16,210 bases of DNA from Anaerolineales bacterium (GTDB lineage Bacteria > Chloroflexota > Anaerolineae > Anaerolineales > DRMV01), in NCBI GenBank assembly GCA_026985785.1, contig JALSPT010000041.1, positions 1-16,210 on the forward strand, given 5' to 3'. Below are positions 1 through 7,963 of this stretch, piece by piece (within the stretch, counting starts at the first letter, position 1; each line of letters starts with the position of its first letter). The notes beneath the pieces are model-generated. The model was not told the DNA's origin. It worked only from the letters and a program-made list of their open reading frames with translations, and made no database searches. A program made the translations under genes and the position numbers.

Positions 1-854
1 GCATGGTAGAAAGCGCGCGGCGAGAGGGTACAACCCGCCACCGTGATCGGTTCCTCCGAAAACAGTCCCAAAGTCTTGTAAGCCAAGAACCACTCATAGT
101 GGCCGGGGTAGCGCAAGGTCTTGTTGATGTAGGTCTTGAGCCGCCCCTGAAACGTCCAAGGGGCGGTGGATGCGCCGCCAGTAGTGATGAAAGCCTCCAT
201 CTCACCCAAAGGGGGAATTTCCAGGCGTTCGTACTGGGTAAGGCCCTCCACCTCGGTCAACCGCCCGTCGATGAGCAGCGTCGTGGTGCCGTGGTATTCG
301 TTGGTCAGGCCGTTGATGTGAAAAGTGAGGGCGTAATTCCAGGGCGGCTGAGGGTGCTGGGGCAAGCCGCCGTCGTAAATGCGGACCTCTTCCGGCTGCT
401 CGAAGGCGTCCACCAGATAAGCGCCGATGGTGTTGATCAGGCCGGGCCCCATACCACAATCGGGGACGATGCTGATGCCCGCGGCGCGTGCGGCTTCGTC
501 GAGCGCCAGTTGCCGGAAGACGGTTTGCGTATGGCCGCCGATGTCGGTGAGGTGGGTGCGGGCGGCGATGGCAGCGCGGGTGATGCCCAGGTTGAAGAAG
601 TAAGGCACGGCGCTCAGCGCGCCATCGGCTGGGGCAAGCAGTGCAGTAAGGGCATCCTCATCCCGCGCATCCACCGTTGCCGGGATGGCAACCTCGCGCC
701 CCAACAAGGCGTTGATGCGGGCGGCACTGCGTTCGGCCTGGGCAGGGTCGGCGTCGGCCATGACCACCTGGCTGGCTTGGCCGTGGCGGGCAAGGTCGTA
801 ACCGGCAGCGGTGCCCTGCCGACCGGCACCTAAAACCACATAGCGATAGGTCAT
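1..854 (-). CDS. Saccharopine dehydrogenase-family oxidoreductase (partial, 3' end outside window)
   Basis: About 284 codons are visible; the C-terminus lies beyond the left edge. The N-terminus is a Rossmann fold: residues 6-14 are VVLGAGRQG (GxGxxG). Acidic residues end the second strand (VVMADAD, about 30-36), which favours NAD over NADP. A conserved loop DCGMGPGLIN (about 132-141) is typical of the saccharopine dehydrogenase/lysine 6-dehydrogenase superfamily, which acts on amino-acid-derived substrates. Start chosen at the ATG at 854 because AGGAGG (868-863) sits 8 nt upstream and an extended -10 lies at 905-897. It is divergent from the response regulator unit, with repeat element copy 3 between them. 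The exact substrate (lysine, saccharopine or another amino acid) cannot be told from the visible part. Confidence 0.85.
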   Translation of the reverse strand, partial: MTYRYVVLGAGRQGTAAGYDLARHGQASQVVMADADPAQAERSAARINALLGREVAIPATVDARDEDALTALLAPADGALSAVPYFFNLGITRAAIAARTHLTDIGGHTQTVFRQLALDEAARAAGISIVPDCGMGPGLINTIGAYLVDAFEQPEEVRIYDGGLPQHPQPPWNYALTFHINGLTNEYHGTTTLLIDGRLTEVEGLTQYERLEIPPLGEMEAFITTGGASTAPWTFQGRLKTYINKTLRYPGHYEWFLAYKTLGLFSEEPITVAGCTLSPRAFYH

Positions 855-896
855 TACATGCTCCTCCTGAAGGCAAAAGCAAGGCGGGGTGGAGAA

Positions 897-905
897 ATTA
901 TAGCA
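897..905 (-). promoter_or_regulatory. Extended -10 promoter of the saccharopine dehydrogenase-family gene
   Basis: Read on the minus strand the sequence is TGCTATAAT: a perfect TATAAT (902-897) preceded by a TGn extension (905-903). No good -35 lies 17 nt upstream, which is acceptable for an extended -10 promoter. The predicted start is near 890, giving a leader of about 36 nt that contains the AGGAGG site. Confidence 0.6.
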
Positions 906-931
906 GAAGGCAAGGTCGGCAATCCGCCATC

Positions 932-1139
932 GGGTGCAAGCAAATGTCGTAGAAGCACTTCTCAGGATCTCACCCCTCCCCCGCCGCCTACGGCGGCCTC
1001 CCCCTCCCCTCCCTTACTGAAGGGAGGGGAGGGGGAAGGCGGAGGCTGTCCTGAGTGTCAACGAAGGACACGCCTCCGCCAGGGAGTGGGGAGAGATCTG
1101 GCCATACAATGGCCTTATCTACAACATTTGAGTGCACCC
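932..1139. repeat. MITE-like palindromic element, copy 3 (variant ends)
   Basis: The imperfect terminal inverted repeats begin GGGTGCA and continue CAAATGT-GTAGA (about 932-953 on the left; about 1117-1139 inverted on the right). Inside is a perfect 16-bp hairpin of polypyrimidine/polypurine (1000-1015 with 1020-1035, loop 4 nt), then a second stem GGCGGAGGC/GCCTCCGCC (1038-1046 with 1072-1080). GATCTC-type boxes flank both (about 966-972 and 1093-1098). The order of parts matches copies 1 and 2, but the outermost CAGGGCTTTTCAA ends are missing, so this is a related subfamily. No coding capacity. Confidence 0.7.
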
Positions 1140-1155
1140 TCCGCCATCGCCAACC

Positions 1156-1184
1156 TTGCCCCTTTCCCCAAACCGGGCTACAAT
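1156..1184 (+). promoter_or_regulatory. Promoter of response regulator unit (leaderless)
   Basis: TTGCCC (1156-1161), a 17-nt spacer and TACAAT (1179-1184) form a good sigma-70-type promoter. The -10 ends only 7 nt before the ATG at 1192 and no Shine-Dalgarno site is present, so transcription is expected to start at or next to the start codon. Confidence 0.6.
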
Positions 1185-1191
1185 AATCCCC

Positions 1192-1806
1192 ATGAGCCAT
1201 ACCATTTTGGTCGTCGAAGATGTCCCTGCCGTACGGGAACTGCTGGAGGTCACGCTGCGCTTCAAAGGTTATCCCGTGCTTAGCGCCGCCGATGGCGAAG
1301 AAGCCCTGCAGCAGATCGCCGCGCAGCGCCCCGACCTGGTCGTGACCGATATCCTGATGCCCCGCCTGGACGGGTATGCGTTGGTGCAGCGCCTGCGCCG
1401 GAATGCCGCCACGCGCACCATCCCCGTGGTGTTCGTCTCGGCAACCTACGTTTCCCCGGAGGACAAAGAATTTGCCCTCAGCCTGGGCGCGGTGCGTTTC
1501 CTGGAAAAGCCCATCGACACGGAAGAATTCTTGCTCACCGTGGGCGAAATTTTGCACCAGCAGGAAACCAACCCACCGCCCCCGATGGACGACGCCACCT
1601 TCTACCGCGGCTATCGCGAGCGCCTGGAAAACAAGTTGCGCTACAAAAACCGCCAGATCGCCCGCCTGGAGCGCTTGCTGCCCAGCCTGCCCGAAAGCCA
1701 GCGCCCGGCGTATGCTTCCATGCTGACCGAAGCCCAGCACGAGCGCGACATCATCCGCGCCGAATTGGACAGCCTGCCCCCTCTCCCCACACCATCAGGA
1801 CCATGA
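1192..1806 (+). CDS. Response regulator with receiver domain and C-terminal coiled-coil tail
   Basis: A 204-residue protein. The receiver domain spans about 3-122, with acidic pocket E9/D10, phosphoacceptor D53 (VVTDILMP), S83 of the VSAT segment and K106 of EKP. The rest (about 135-195) is charged and helical (RERLENKLRYKNRQIARLERL), likely a coiled coil, with no DNA-binding or enzymatic output domain. It may pass the signal on by protein contact. The start at 1192 gives the classical MSHTILVVEDV N-terminus. An in-frame GTG at 1132 would lie inside the repeat element and add a proline-rich tail unlike the family. No SD precedes 1192; the -10 TACAAT ends 7 nt upstream, which points to leaderless translation. 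The stop is 1 nt from the next gene, so all three genes of the unit are probably co-transcribed. No cognate kinase is adjacent. Confidence 0.9.
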   Translation: MSHTILVVEDVPAVRELLEVTLRFKGYPVLSAADGEEALQQIAAQRPDLVVTDILMPRLDGYALVQRLRRNAATRTIPVVFVSATYVSPEDKEFALSLGAVRFLEKPIDTEEFLLTVGEILHQQETNPPPPMDDATFYRGYRERLENKLRYKNRQIARLERLLPSLPESQRPAYASMLTEAQHERDIIRAELDSLPPLPTPSGP

Positions 1807-1807
1807 C

Positions 1808-2584
<777 letters not shown>

Positions 2585-3223
2585 ATGCGGCAAAAGAAGT
2601 TCATCGCGGTGGCAGGCAACATCGGCGTCGGGAAATCGACCCTCGTGGCGCTGCTCAGCGAGCGCCTCGGGTGGGCACCCTTTTACGAACCGGTTGCCGA
2701 AAACCCCTACTTGGCCGACTTCTACCGCGACATGCGGACGTGGGCTTTCCATTCCCAGATCTTCTTCCTCTCCCATCGCCTGCGGATTCACCACGACCTG
2801 ATGCTGCACCCCACCTCCGTGGTGCAGGATCGCAGCGTGTACGAGGACGCCGAAGTCTTTGCCCGCAACCTCTACCTGCAAGGCCACATGGCAGGACGCG
2901 ATTGGCTCACCTACTGGCGGCTATACGAAGCCGTGGTGACTTTTCTCCCCCCACCCGACCTGGTAGTCTATCTGCGCGCCTCGGTGGACACCCTCTTGGC
3001 CCGCATCGCCCGCCGTGGCAGGGACTACGAACGCCACATCTCCGCCGAATACCTCCGGCAACTCAACGCCCTGTACGAAGAATGGCTGAGCGGCTTCAGC
3101 CTCTGCCCGGTGCTCACCGTGCCCGCCGATGACCTGGACTACGTTGCTCATCCCCGACACCTGGACCTCATCATCGCCAAAATCCAGGAAAAATTGGCCG
3201 GCAAAGAAGAAGTCGTCTGGTAA
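2585..3223 (+). CDS. Deoxynucleoside kinase (dNK/dGK-dAK family)
   Basis: 212 residues. P-loop GNIGVGKST is at 11-19, the EPV...N segment with E35 contacts substrate, the QDRSVYED motif (81-88) carries the DRS catalytic/ERS-equivalent signature, and the lid RIARRGRDYE lies at 140-149. The family phosphorylates deoxyribonucleosides with ATP in nucleotide salvage; substrate preference (dA, dG, dC) is not readable here. The ATG directly follows the TGA of the IMPase gene with no gap, a strongly coupled arrangement. It is the last gene of the unit; no clear terminator was found before repeat copy 1, which begins 23 bp after the stop. Confidence 0.92.
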   Translation: MRQKKFIAVAGNIGVGKSTLVALLSERLGWAPFYEPVAENPYLADFYRDMRTWAFHSQIFFLSHRLRIHHDLMLHPTSVVQDRSVYEDAEVFARNLYLQGHMAGRDWLTYWRLYEAVVTFLPPPDLVVYLRASVDTLLARIARRGRDYERHISAEYLRQLNALYEEWLSGFSLCPVLTVPADDLDYVAHPRHLDLIIAKIQEKLAGKEEVVW

Positions 3224-3246
3224 GCACAAGCATCCGCCTGCCGCAT

Positions 3247-3460
3247 CCGGGGCTTTGCAATAATGGTCAACTCTATGTTGCCGCCCCGAGGCCGATCTCA
3301 CCCATCCCCCAGCCGCCTGACGGCGGCTTTCCCCCCTTCCCTCTCTTAGTAAGAGAGGGAAGGGGGTGCCCGAAAAGCGCAAAATGCGCTTTTCGGGCAG
3401 GGGTTAGGAGAGATCTTCGCCTCTGGAGCAACCAAATGCAAGACTTTTGAAAAGCCCTGG
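3247..3460. repeat. MITE-like palindromic element, copy 1
   Basis: The ends are inverted repeats: CCGGGGCTTTGCAA on the left and TTGAAAAGCCCTGG on the right. The interior holds GATCTC boxes, a small stem in the GCCGCC/GGCGGC segment, a perfect 16-bp polypyrimidine/polypurine hairpin (3332-3347 with 3351-3366, loop AGT) and a perfect 14-bp hairpin GCCCGAAAAGCGCA (3368-3381 with 3385-3398). It is nearly identical to copy 2 along its whole length and in the same orientation. No target-site duplication is clear. It fills the gap between the deoxynucleoside kinase gene and hisF. Confidence 0.85.
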
Positions 3461-3489
3461 CCTGTCCCCCCTCCCCAGAAGATAGCGCC

Positions 3490-4278
3490 ATGCTCACCAA
3501 ACGCATCATCCCCTGCCTCGACATCCGCGACGGACGCGTGGTCAAAGGCGTCCATTTCCTCAACCTGCGCGACGCCGGCGACCCGGTCGCTCAAGCCCAA
3601 CTCTACGACGCCCAAGGCGCCGACGAACTGGTCTTCCTGGACATCTCGGCCACACCCGAAGGGCGCGCCACCACTGCCGATTTGGTGGCGCAAGTGGCCG
3701 AGGTGGTGTTCATGCCACTGACGGTGGGCGGCGGCATCCGCAGCGTGGACGACATGCGCCGCCTGCTGCTGGCCGGAGCCGACAAAGTAAGCGTCAACTC
3801 CGCCGCCGTGCGCAACCCGCACATCCTGAGCGAAGGCGCGGGGCGCTTTGGTGCGCAGTGCATCGTGCTCGCCATCGACGCCCGCCGGGTATCGGCGCCC
3901 GGCGAGCCGCCCCGCTGGGAAGTGTACATCAGCGGCGGGCGCACCCCCACCGGCCTGGACGCGCTGGAATGGGCCGTGCGCGGCGTGGAACTCGGCGCGG
4001 GCGAAATCCTGCTCACCAGCATGGACGCCGACGGCACGCTGCAAGGCTACGACCTGGAACTCACCCGCGCCGTAGCCGAGGCCGTGCCCGTGCCGGTGAT
4101 TGCTTCCGGCGGGGCGGGCAAACCGCAGCACTTCGCCGACGTGCTCACCACCGGCAAAGCCGACGCCGCCCTGGCCGCTTCCCTCTTCCACGACGGCGTC
4201 CTGCGCATCCCCGAACTCAAAGCCTACCTGGCCCGGCAAGGCGTCCCCGTCCGTCCGGTGCCCAGGGCTTTTCAATAA
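3490..4278 (+). CDS. hisF: Imidazole glycerol phosphate synthase, cyclase subunit HisF
   Basis: 262 residues with a (beta/alpha)8 barrel. The N-terminus KRIIPCLDIRDGRVVKG holds catalytic D11, and the second catalytic aspartate is D130 in IVLAIDARR. Phosphate-binding segments VGGGIRS (79-85) and ASGGAGKP are present. With HisH it makes IGP and AICAR from PRFAR in histidine synthesis. No other his gene is in the window. The first ATG is used, with only a weak AGAAG SD. The last codons (R259-A260-F261-Q262) and the TAA stop come from the terminal inverted repeat of repeat copy 2, so the natural C-terminus was probably replaced on insertion. Copy 1 ends 30 bp upstream, so the gene is bracketed by direct repeats. 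Confidence 0.95.
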   Translation: MLTKRIIPCLDIRDGRVVKGVHFLNLRDAGDPVAQAQLYDAQGADELVFLDISATPEGRATTADLVAQVAEVVFMPLTVGGGIRSVDDMRRLLLAGADKVSVNSAAVRNPHILSEGAGRFGAQCIVLAIDARRVSAPGEPPRWEVYISGGRTPTGLDALEWAVRGVELGAGEILLTSMDADGTLQGYDLELTRAVAEAVPVPVIASGGAGKPQHFADVLTTGKADAALAASLFHDGVLRIPELKAYLARQGVPVRPVPRAFQ

Positions 4279-4478
4279 TGGCCAACTCTACCATGTTTTG
4301 CCGCGCCGAGGCCGATCTCACCCATCCCCCAGCCGCCTAACGGCGGCTTTCCCCCTTCCCTCCCTTAGTAAGGGAGGGAAGGGGGTGCCCGAAAAGCGCA
4401 AAATGCGCTTTTCGGGCGGGGGATAGGAGAGATCTTCGCTTCTGAAACAATCGAGTGCAAGACTTTTGAAAAGCCCTG
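4263..4478. repeat. MITE-like palindromic element, copy 2
   Basis: Perfect 13-bp terminal inverted repeats, CAGGGCTTTTCAA (4263-4275) and its complement (4466-4478). Internal hairpins: a perfect 16-bp polypyrimidine/polypurine stem (4351-4366 with 4370-4385, loop AGT) and a perfect 14-bp stem GCCCGAAAAGCGCA (4387-4400 with 4404-4417, loop AAA). Same orientation as copy 1. The left end overlaps the 3' end of hisF and provides its stop codon. Confidence 0.88.
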
Positions 4479-4510
4479 CTGCCCCGTGCCCCCATCTCCT
4501 TGAAAAACCG

Positions 4511-4550
4511 CCCGCCGGCGCGCCGTTTCGCCTCGGCGGGTGTTTTATTT
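4511..4550. terminator. Rho-independent terminator between hisF and acs (possibly bidirectional)
   Basis: The stem CCCGCCG (4511-4517) pairs with CGGCGGG (4534-4540), and TGTTTTATTT follows on the plus strand. On the minus strand the stem is followed by CGGTTTTTC, so it could work both ways. On the plus strand it would end hisF transcripts just before the acs gene. Confidence 0.65.
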
Positions 4551-4595
4551 ATAGGTTTTCCATACTCTTCCCATCCAACTCGCAAGGAGGACACC

Positions 4596-6536
4596 ATGAG
4601 CGAACTGCACACCGACGAACGCCGCGAAGAAGAAATCCGCCAGGGCGAAAGCGAACTCTACCCGCCGCCCCAGCACGTCCTCGAAACGGCTCACGTCAGC
4701 GCCGAGGACTACGCCCGCTATCGCAAAGAGGGCACGGAAAACCCGGTCAAATTCTGGGAAGACCGCGCCCGCGAGATGGTGGACTGGTTCGAGCCGTGGG
4801 AAAAAGCCTTCGACGATAGCAACGCGCCGTTCTACAAGTGGTTCGTCGGGGCCAAGACCAACATCGTGTACAACGCCCTCGACCGGCACGTGAAAACCTG
4901 GCGGCGCAACAAAATTGCCCTCATCTGGGAGGGCGAGCCGGGCGACCGCCGGGTGTTTTCCTACTACCGTCTGTGGCAGGAAGTCAACCGCTTCGCCAAC
5001 ATCCTCAAGGGGATGGGCGTCAAGAAGGGCGATCGGGTGACGATCTACATGGGACGGGTGCCCGAACTGCCCATCGCGATGCTGGCCACGGCCAAGATCG
5101 GCGCCATCCACTCGGTGGTGTACGGCGGCTTCAGCGTCGAAGCCCTTGCCGAGCGCATCCAGGACGCGCAGAGCAAGGTGCTCATCACCGCCGACGGCGG
5201 CTGGATGCGGGGCAAAATCGTGCGCCTGAAAGACATCGCCGACGAAGCGGTCAAGCGCTCGCCCGTGGTCGAGCAGATGATCGTGGTCAAGCGCACCGGC
5301 CACGAGGTCAACATGGAAGTCGGGCGGGATTTCTGGCTCCACGAATTGCAGCAACTTCCCATCGCCAACGGCACCTGCGAAACCGAGGTGATGGACGCCG
5401 AAGACCCGCTGTTCATCCTCTACACCTCCGGCACCACCGGCAAGCCCAAGGGCGTGCTGCACACCCACGGCGGCTATCAGGTCGGCATCGCCACCACCCT
5501 CAAATGGGCTTTCGACCTCAAAGACGAAGACCGCTGGTGGTGCGCCGCCGACCCCGGCTGGATTACCGGCCATTCGTACATCGTCTACGGGCCGCTCATC
5601 TTGGGCGTCACCAGTTTCATGTACGAAGGCGCACCCAACTACCCCTACCCCGACCGCTGGTGGCGGATGATCGAGCATTACGGCATCTCGGTGCTCTACA
5701 CCGCGCCCACGGCCATCCGCGGCCTGATGCGCTTTGGCGATGCCTGGCCCAAGCGGCACGACCTTTCCAGCCTGCGCCTGCTGGGCACGGTGGGCGAACC
5801 CATCAACCCCGAAGCCTGGCGCTGGTATTACCGCGTCATCGGCGGCGAGCGCTGCCCGATCATCGACACCTGGTGGCAAACCGAGACCGGCAACTTCATG
5901 ATCACCCCCCTGCCGGTGACGCCGCTCAAGCCCGGCTCGGCGACGTTCCCCTTCCCCGGCATCGTGGCCGACGTGGTGCGCGACAACGGCGAACCTGCCG
6001 ACCCCGGCGAAGACGGCTACCTGGTTATCAAACACCCCTGGCCGGGCATGGCGCGCACCATCTACGGCGACCCCGACCGCTACGTGCGCCAATACTGGAG
6101 CAAATTCGCCGAGCAAAAATGGTACCTCACCGGCGATTCGGCCCGCAAGGACGAGGATGGCTACTTCTGGATCATCGGGCGGATGGACGACGTCATCAAG
6201 GTCGCCGGCTACCGTTTGGGCACGGCGGAGATCGAGAGCGCCTTGGTGAGCCACCCCGCGGTGGCCGAGGCCGCCGTCATCGGCGTGCCCGACGAGGTGA
6301 AGGGCAACGTCATCTATGCCTACGTCATCCTCCAGGCCGGCTATGAGGCCAAACCCGAACTGGAAGACGAATTGAAAAAGCACGTCCGCCACGAGTTGGG
6401 GCCAATCGCCGTGCCCGCCAAGATCGAAGTGGTGGACAAACTGCCCAAGACCCGCAGCGGCAAGATCATGCGCCGCGTGTTGCGCGCCAAGGCCATGGGG
6501 CAGCCGGTAGGCGATCTCTCGACGCTGGCAGATTAG
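4596..6536 (+). CDS. acs: Acetyl-CoA synthetase (AMP-forming)
   Basis: 646 residues, normal for Acs. An N-terminal ACAS_N region (about 35-95) precedes the AMP-binding domain. ATP-binding loop YTSGTTGKPKG is at 276-286, the acetate-pocket/adenylation motif DTWWQTETG at 424-432, and the domain hinge GRMDDVIKVAGYRLG at 528-542. The C-terminal PKTRSGKIMRR holds the catalytic lysine K623, the residue acetylated by Pat-type enzymes in characterised Acs proteins. It makes acetyl-CoA from acetate, ATP and CoA via acetyl-AMP in the cytoplasm. The ATG at 4596 is chosen because AAGGAGG (4584-4590) lies 5 nt upstream; in-frame codons before it run through the terminator. It stands alone between a terminator and a long gap. 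Confidence 0.96.
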   Translation: MSELHTDERREEEIRQGESELYPPPQHVLETAHVSAEDYARYRKEGTENPVKFWEDRAREMVDWFEPWEKAFDDSNAPFYKWFVGAKTNIVYNALDRHVKTWRRNKIALIWEGEPGDRRVFSYYRLWQEVNRFANILKGMGVKKGDRVTIYMGRVPELPIAMLATAKIGAIHSVVYGGFSVEALAERIQDAQSKVLITADGGWMRGKIVRLKDIADEAVKRSPVVEQMIVVKRTGHEVNMEVGRDFWLHELQQLPIANGTCETEVMDAEDPLFILYTSGTTGKPKGVLHTHGGYQVGIATTLKWAFDLKDEDRWWCAADPGWITGHSYIVYGPLILGVTSFMYEGAPNYPYPDRWWRMIEHYGISVLYTAPTAIRGLMRFGDAWPKRHDLSSLRLLGTVGEPINPEAWRWYYRVIGGERCPIIDTWWQTETGNFMITPLPVTPLKPGSATFPFPGIVADVVRDNGEPADPGEDGYLVIKHPWPGMARTIYGDPDRYVRQYWSKFAEQKWYLTGDSARKDEDGYFWIIGRMDDVIKVAGYRLGTAEIESALVSHPAVAEAAVIGVPDEVKGNVIYAYVILQAGYEAKPELEDELKKHVRHELGPIAVPAKIEVVDKLPKTRSGKIMRRVLRAKAMGQPVGDLSTLAD

Positions 6537-6568
6537 AAACACAAGTAGCCACTATAGAACCACCACTC

Positions 6569-6623
6569 AGCCCTTCCCTCCCCCTCCCGTTCGCATGCGC
6601 GACACGGGGGAAGGGAAGGGCTT
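6569..6623 (+). terminator. Possible acs terminator hairpin
   Basis: AGCCCTTCCC (6569-6578) pairs perfectly with GGGAAGGGCT (6613-6622) around a C/G-rich interior. The T-run after it is poor (TTACACATT), so termination would be weak or factor-dependent. The right arm overlaps the left end of the decayed repeat copy 4. Confidence 0.4.
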
Positions 6624-6803
6624 ACACATTGGCGATTTTATCCGACGCCTTGTTGCTCTGAGAGCGACCTCACTCCCATCCAGCCGTCTAACAGCGGATA
6701 CCCTCACCTTGATGAAACGACCCAGCGCGCTGACTGACAAATTTCCTCAAAGTGTTTTGTCAGTCAATCAGAGCCGCTCAGTCAAGACTTTTGAAAACCG
6801 CTT
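6617..6803. repeat. Decayed MITE-like element, copy 4
   Basis: The left edge AGGGCTT followed by ATTGGC resembles the left end of copy 2. The segment at 6664-6707 (GACCTCACTCCCATCC..CCGTCTAACAGCGG) matches the GATCTCACCC..CCGCCTAACGGCGG segment of copies 1 and 2, and 6783-6798 (CAAGACTTTTGAAAA) matches their right end exactly. The strong GC hairpins are gone. A perfect 11-bp inverted repeat TGACTGACAAA (6731-6741 with 6756-6766) lies in the middle instead. I read this as an old, eroded copy. Confidence 0.55.
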
Positions 6804-7072
6804 TGAAGGCATTCGTTACCATTCTGGTAACAAAAACGCAACAAAAGAGCAATGCACAAAACCTTTTCACAGGGGCCAGAAAAGCGTAAAATCTGAAGCG
6901 ATGAACTGCCAATGCTTCCCAATACTGAAACAAGCCACAAGCAGCAAAAAGGGTAGCAGCAACCACGCAAGTTTGAAGTTTGCCTCGTGACGTAGTTTTC
7001 TCTCTTGTTTATCTCCTTACACAAGCGGCATAAATTTGAAAGCCGTATCCTATGCCATCATTGGTGGTGATC
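6804..7072. other. AT-richer intergenic stretch upstream of the roadblock cluster
   Basis: Together with copy 4 this forms the 536-bp gap between acs and the roadblock cluster. No convincing gene is present: the open frames here lack an SD and have composition unlike neighbouring proteins. It contains the inverted repeat GTTACC-N5-GGTAAC (6815-6831), which looks like an operator, and a short match (about 6877-6892) to the GCCCGAAAAGCGCAAAAT hairpin arm of the repeat elements. A weak promoter candidate is TTGTTT (7005-7010), 18 nt, CATAAA (7029-7034). The mRNA start of the cluster should lie here. Confidence 0.45.
6815..6831. promoter_or_regulatory. Operator-like inverted repeat GTTACC-N5-GGTAAC
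   Basis: A perfect 6-bp palindrome with a 5-nt spacer in the gap upstream of the roadblock cluster. It has no T-run on either side to suggest termination. A dimeric repressor site is a guess. Confidence 0.3.
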
Positions 7073-7963
7073 ATGAAACGCGCTTCTCTTCCAGTCTTTT
7101 TGCAAGCCGCGCAGCAAGATCTCTCCGCCCAGGCGTTGCTGTTGCTTACCCCTCAGGGAAAGGTGCTTCGCACGGTAGGCGAACCAGGGCTGGCGCCGGA
7201 GCCAATGGGTATTGCCCTCGCCCAAACGATGGCTGCCTTTTACCGCATCGTAGCCAAAGGAACCGGCGCCCAAGTCTTTTTCGCCTACGAAAAAGGAGAC
7301 TACCACTTGGTCTGCAGCGGCAAAAGCAATACCCCCTTCCTGGCCGCAATCTACCATTCGATCCAACCGCCGCCACTGGGCGCCCGTAAGTTTTATCTCT
7401 CTCAAACGTACCGCCAATCGGGATTGGAGCACATCGAAGAACCTGCCGACATGAGTCTGGAGGCCATTGCGAGCGCGTTTTTCGGCGAAGCCGCAGCCTT
7501 TGCAGGCGAAGGGCACGAGGAGCTTCTGGAGGCACTCAAAACGGCAGCAGAAGACATGCAAGCCCGGTTGGTACTCGCTGCAGATGAGGGCGGAAATACC
7601 ATCGAGGTCACCGGTGACATCCGTTCTTTGCCCCCTGCAGAGATCAGCGCCTTGGCTGCCCTGAGCATGGCAGCCCTGTGGGAAGCCGTCCCCACCCAAC
7701 CACAAGATACCGACCTGGGCTGCGCTTTTCTGGATGGCCCCGAGGGCGCCGTTTTCATCGCCCAAGGGTCAGAGGGGATCCTGTTCCTCAGCGTGCTGCC
7801 TCGGCAGGGCGCAGCGGGTATGGCGCGGCTAACGATGAAAAACTTGCTGCGCCAAGAGTGGGAAAAGACCCTTTCGCGAATAGAAACTCCCTTCGAATTC
7901 GGCACGTTGGAAGAAGTATCCTTAGAGGACCTCTGGGGAGGAGAAGATTACCATGCGAATTAA
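7073..7963 (+). CDS. Tandem roadblock/LC7-domain protein
   Basis: 296 residues with two roadblock-like folds: about 8-100 (ALLLLTPQGKVLRTVG... YEKGDYHLVCS) and about 148-262 (LLEALKTAAEDMQARLVLAADEGGNTIEV... GAVFIAQGSEGILFLSV), joined by a linker. An acidic tail (TLEEVSLEDLWGGEDY) ends it. Roadblock proteins dimerise and bind or regulate Ras-like GTPases; a fused pair could act as a ready-made dimer, like MglB. I prefer the ATG at 7073, preceded by GGTGGTGATC; an in-frame ATG at 7052 has a weaker context and would add seven residues. It overlaps the GTPase gene by 11 nt, so the two are translationally coupled. The first fold is diverged and less certain than the second. Confidence 0.78.
   Translation: MKRASLPVFLQAAQQDLSAQALLLLTPQGKVLRTVGEPGLAPEPMGIALAQTMAAFYRIVAKGTGAQVFFAYEKGDYHLVCSGKSNTPFLAAIYHSIQPPPLGARKFYLSQTYRQSGLEHIEEPADMSLEAIASAFFGEAAAFAGEGHEELLEALKTAAEDMQARLVLAADEGGNTIEVTGDIRSLPPAEISALAALSMAALWEAVPTQPQDTDLGCAFLDGPEGAVFIAQGSEGILFLSVLPRQGAAGMARLTMKNLLRQEWEKTLSRIETPFEFGTLEEVSLEDLWGGEDYHAN

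Noticed and set aside
932..1139. Reading the repeat hairpins as rho-independent terminators
   Set aside because: The stems are followed by G-rich or mixed sequence, not T-runs, and the same structure recurs in four places in different gene contexts, so an element family fits better.
1132..1191. GTG at 1132 as the response regulator start
   Set aside because: It lies in the repeat's right end, adds a Pro-rich segment unlike any receiver, and lies upstream of the promoter that best explains the gene.
3247..4478. A CRISPR array or composite transposon formed by the repeats
   Set aside because: Only two intact direct copies flank one gene, with no regular spacing, no transposase and no clear target duplication. 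I therefore report it as a bracketed gene, not a proven transposon.
4545..6542. A 665-codon open frame antisense to acs
   Set aside because: It is a GC-rich third-position shadow of acs: composition is His/Gly/Val/Asp-rich, no SD precedes it, and the acs frame has full motif conservation.
6595..6990. A 131-codon open frame in the acs/roadblock gap
   Set aside because: No SD, crosses the decayed repeat and both palindromes, and the sequence has no recognisable fold.
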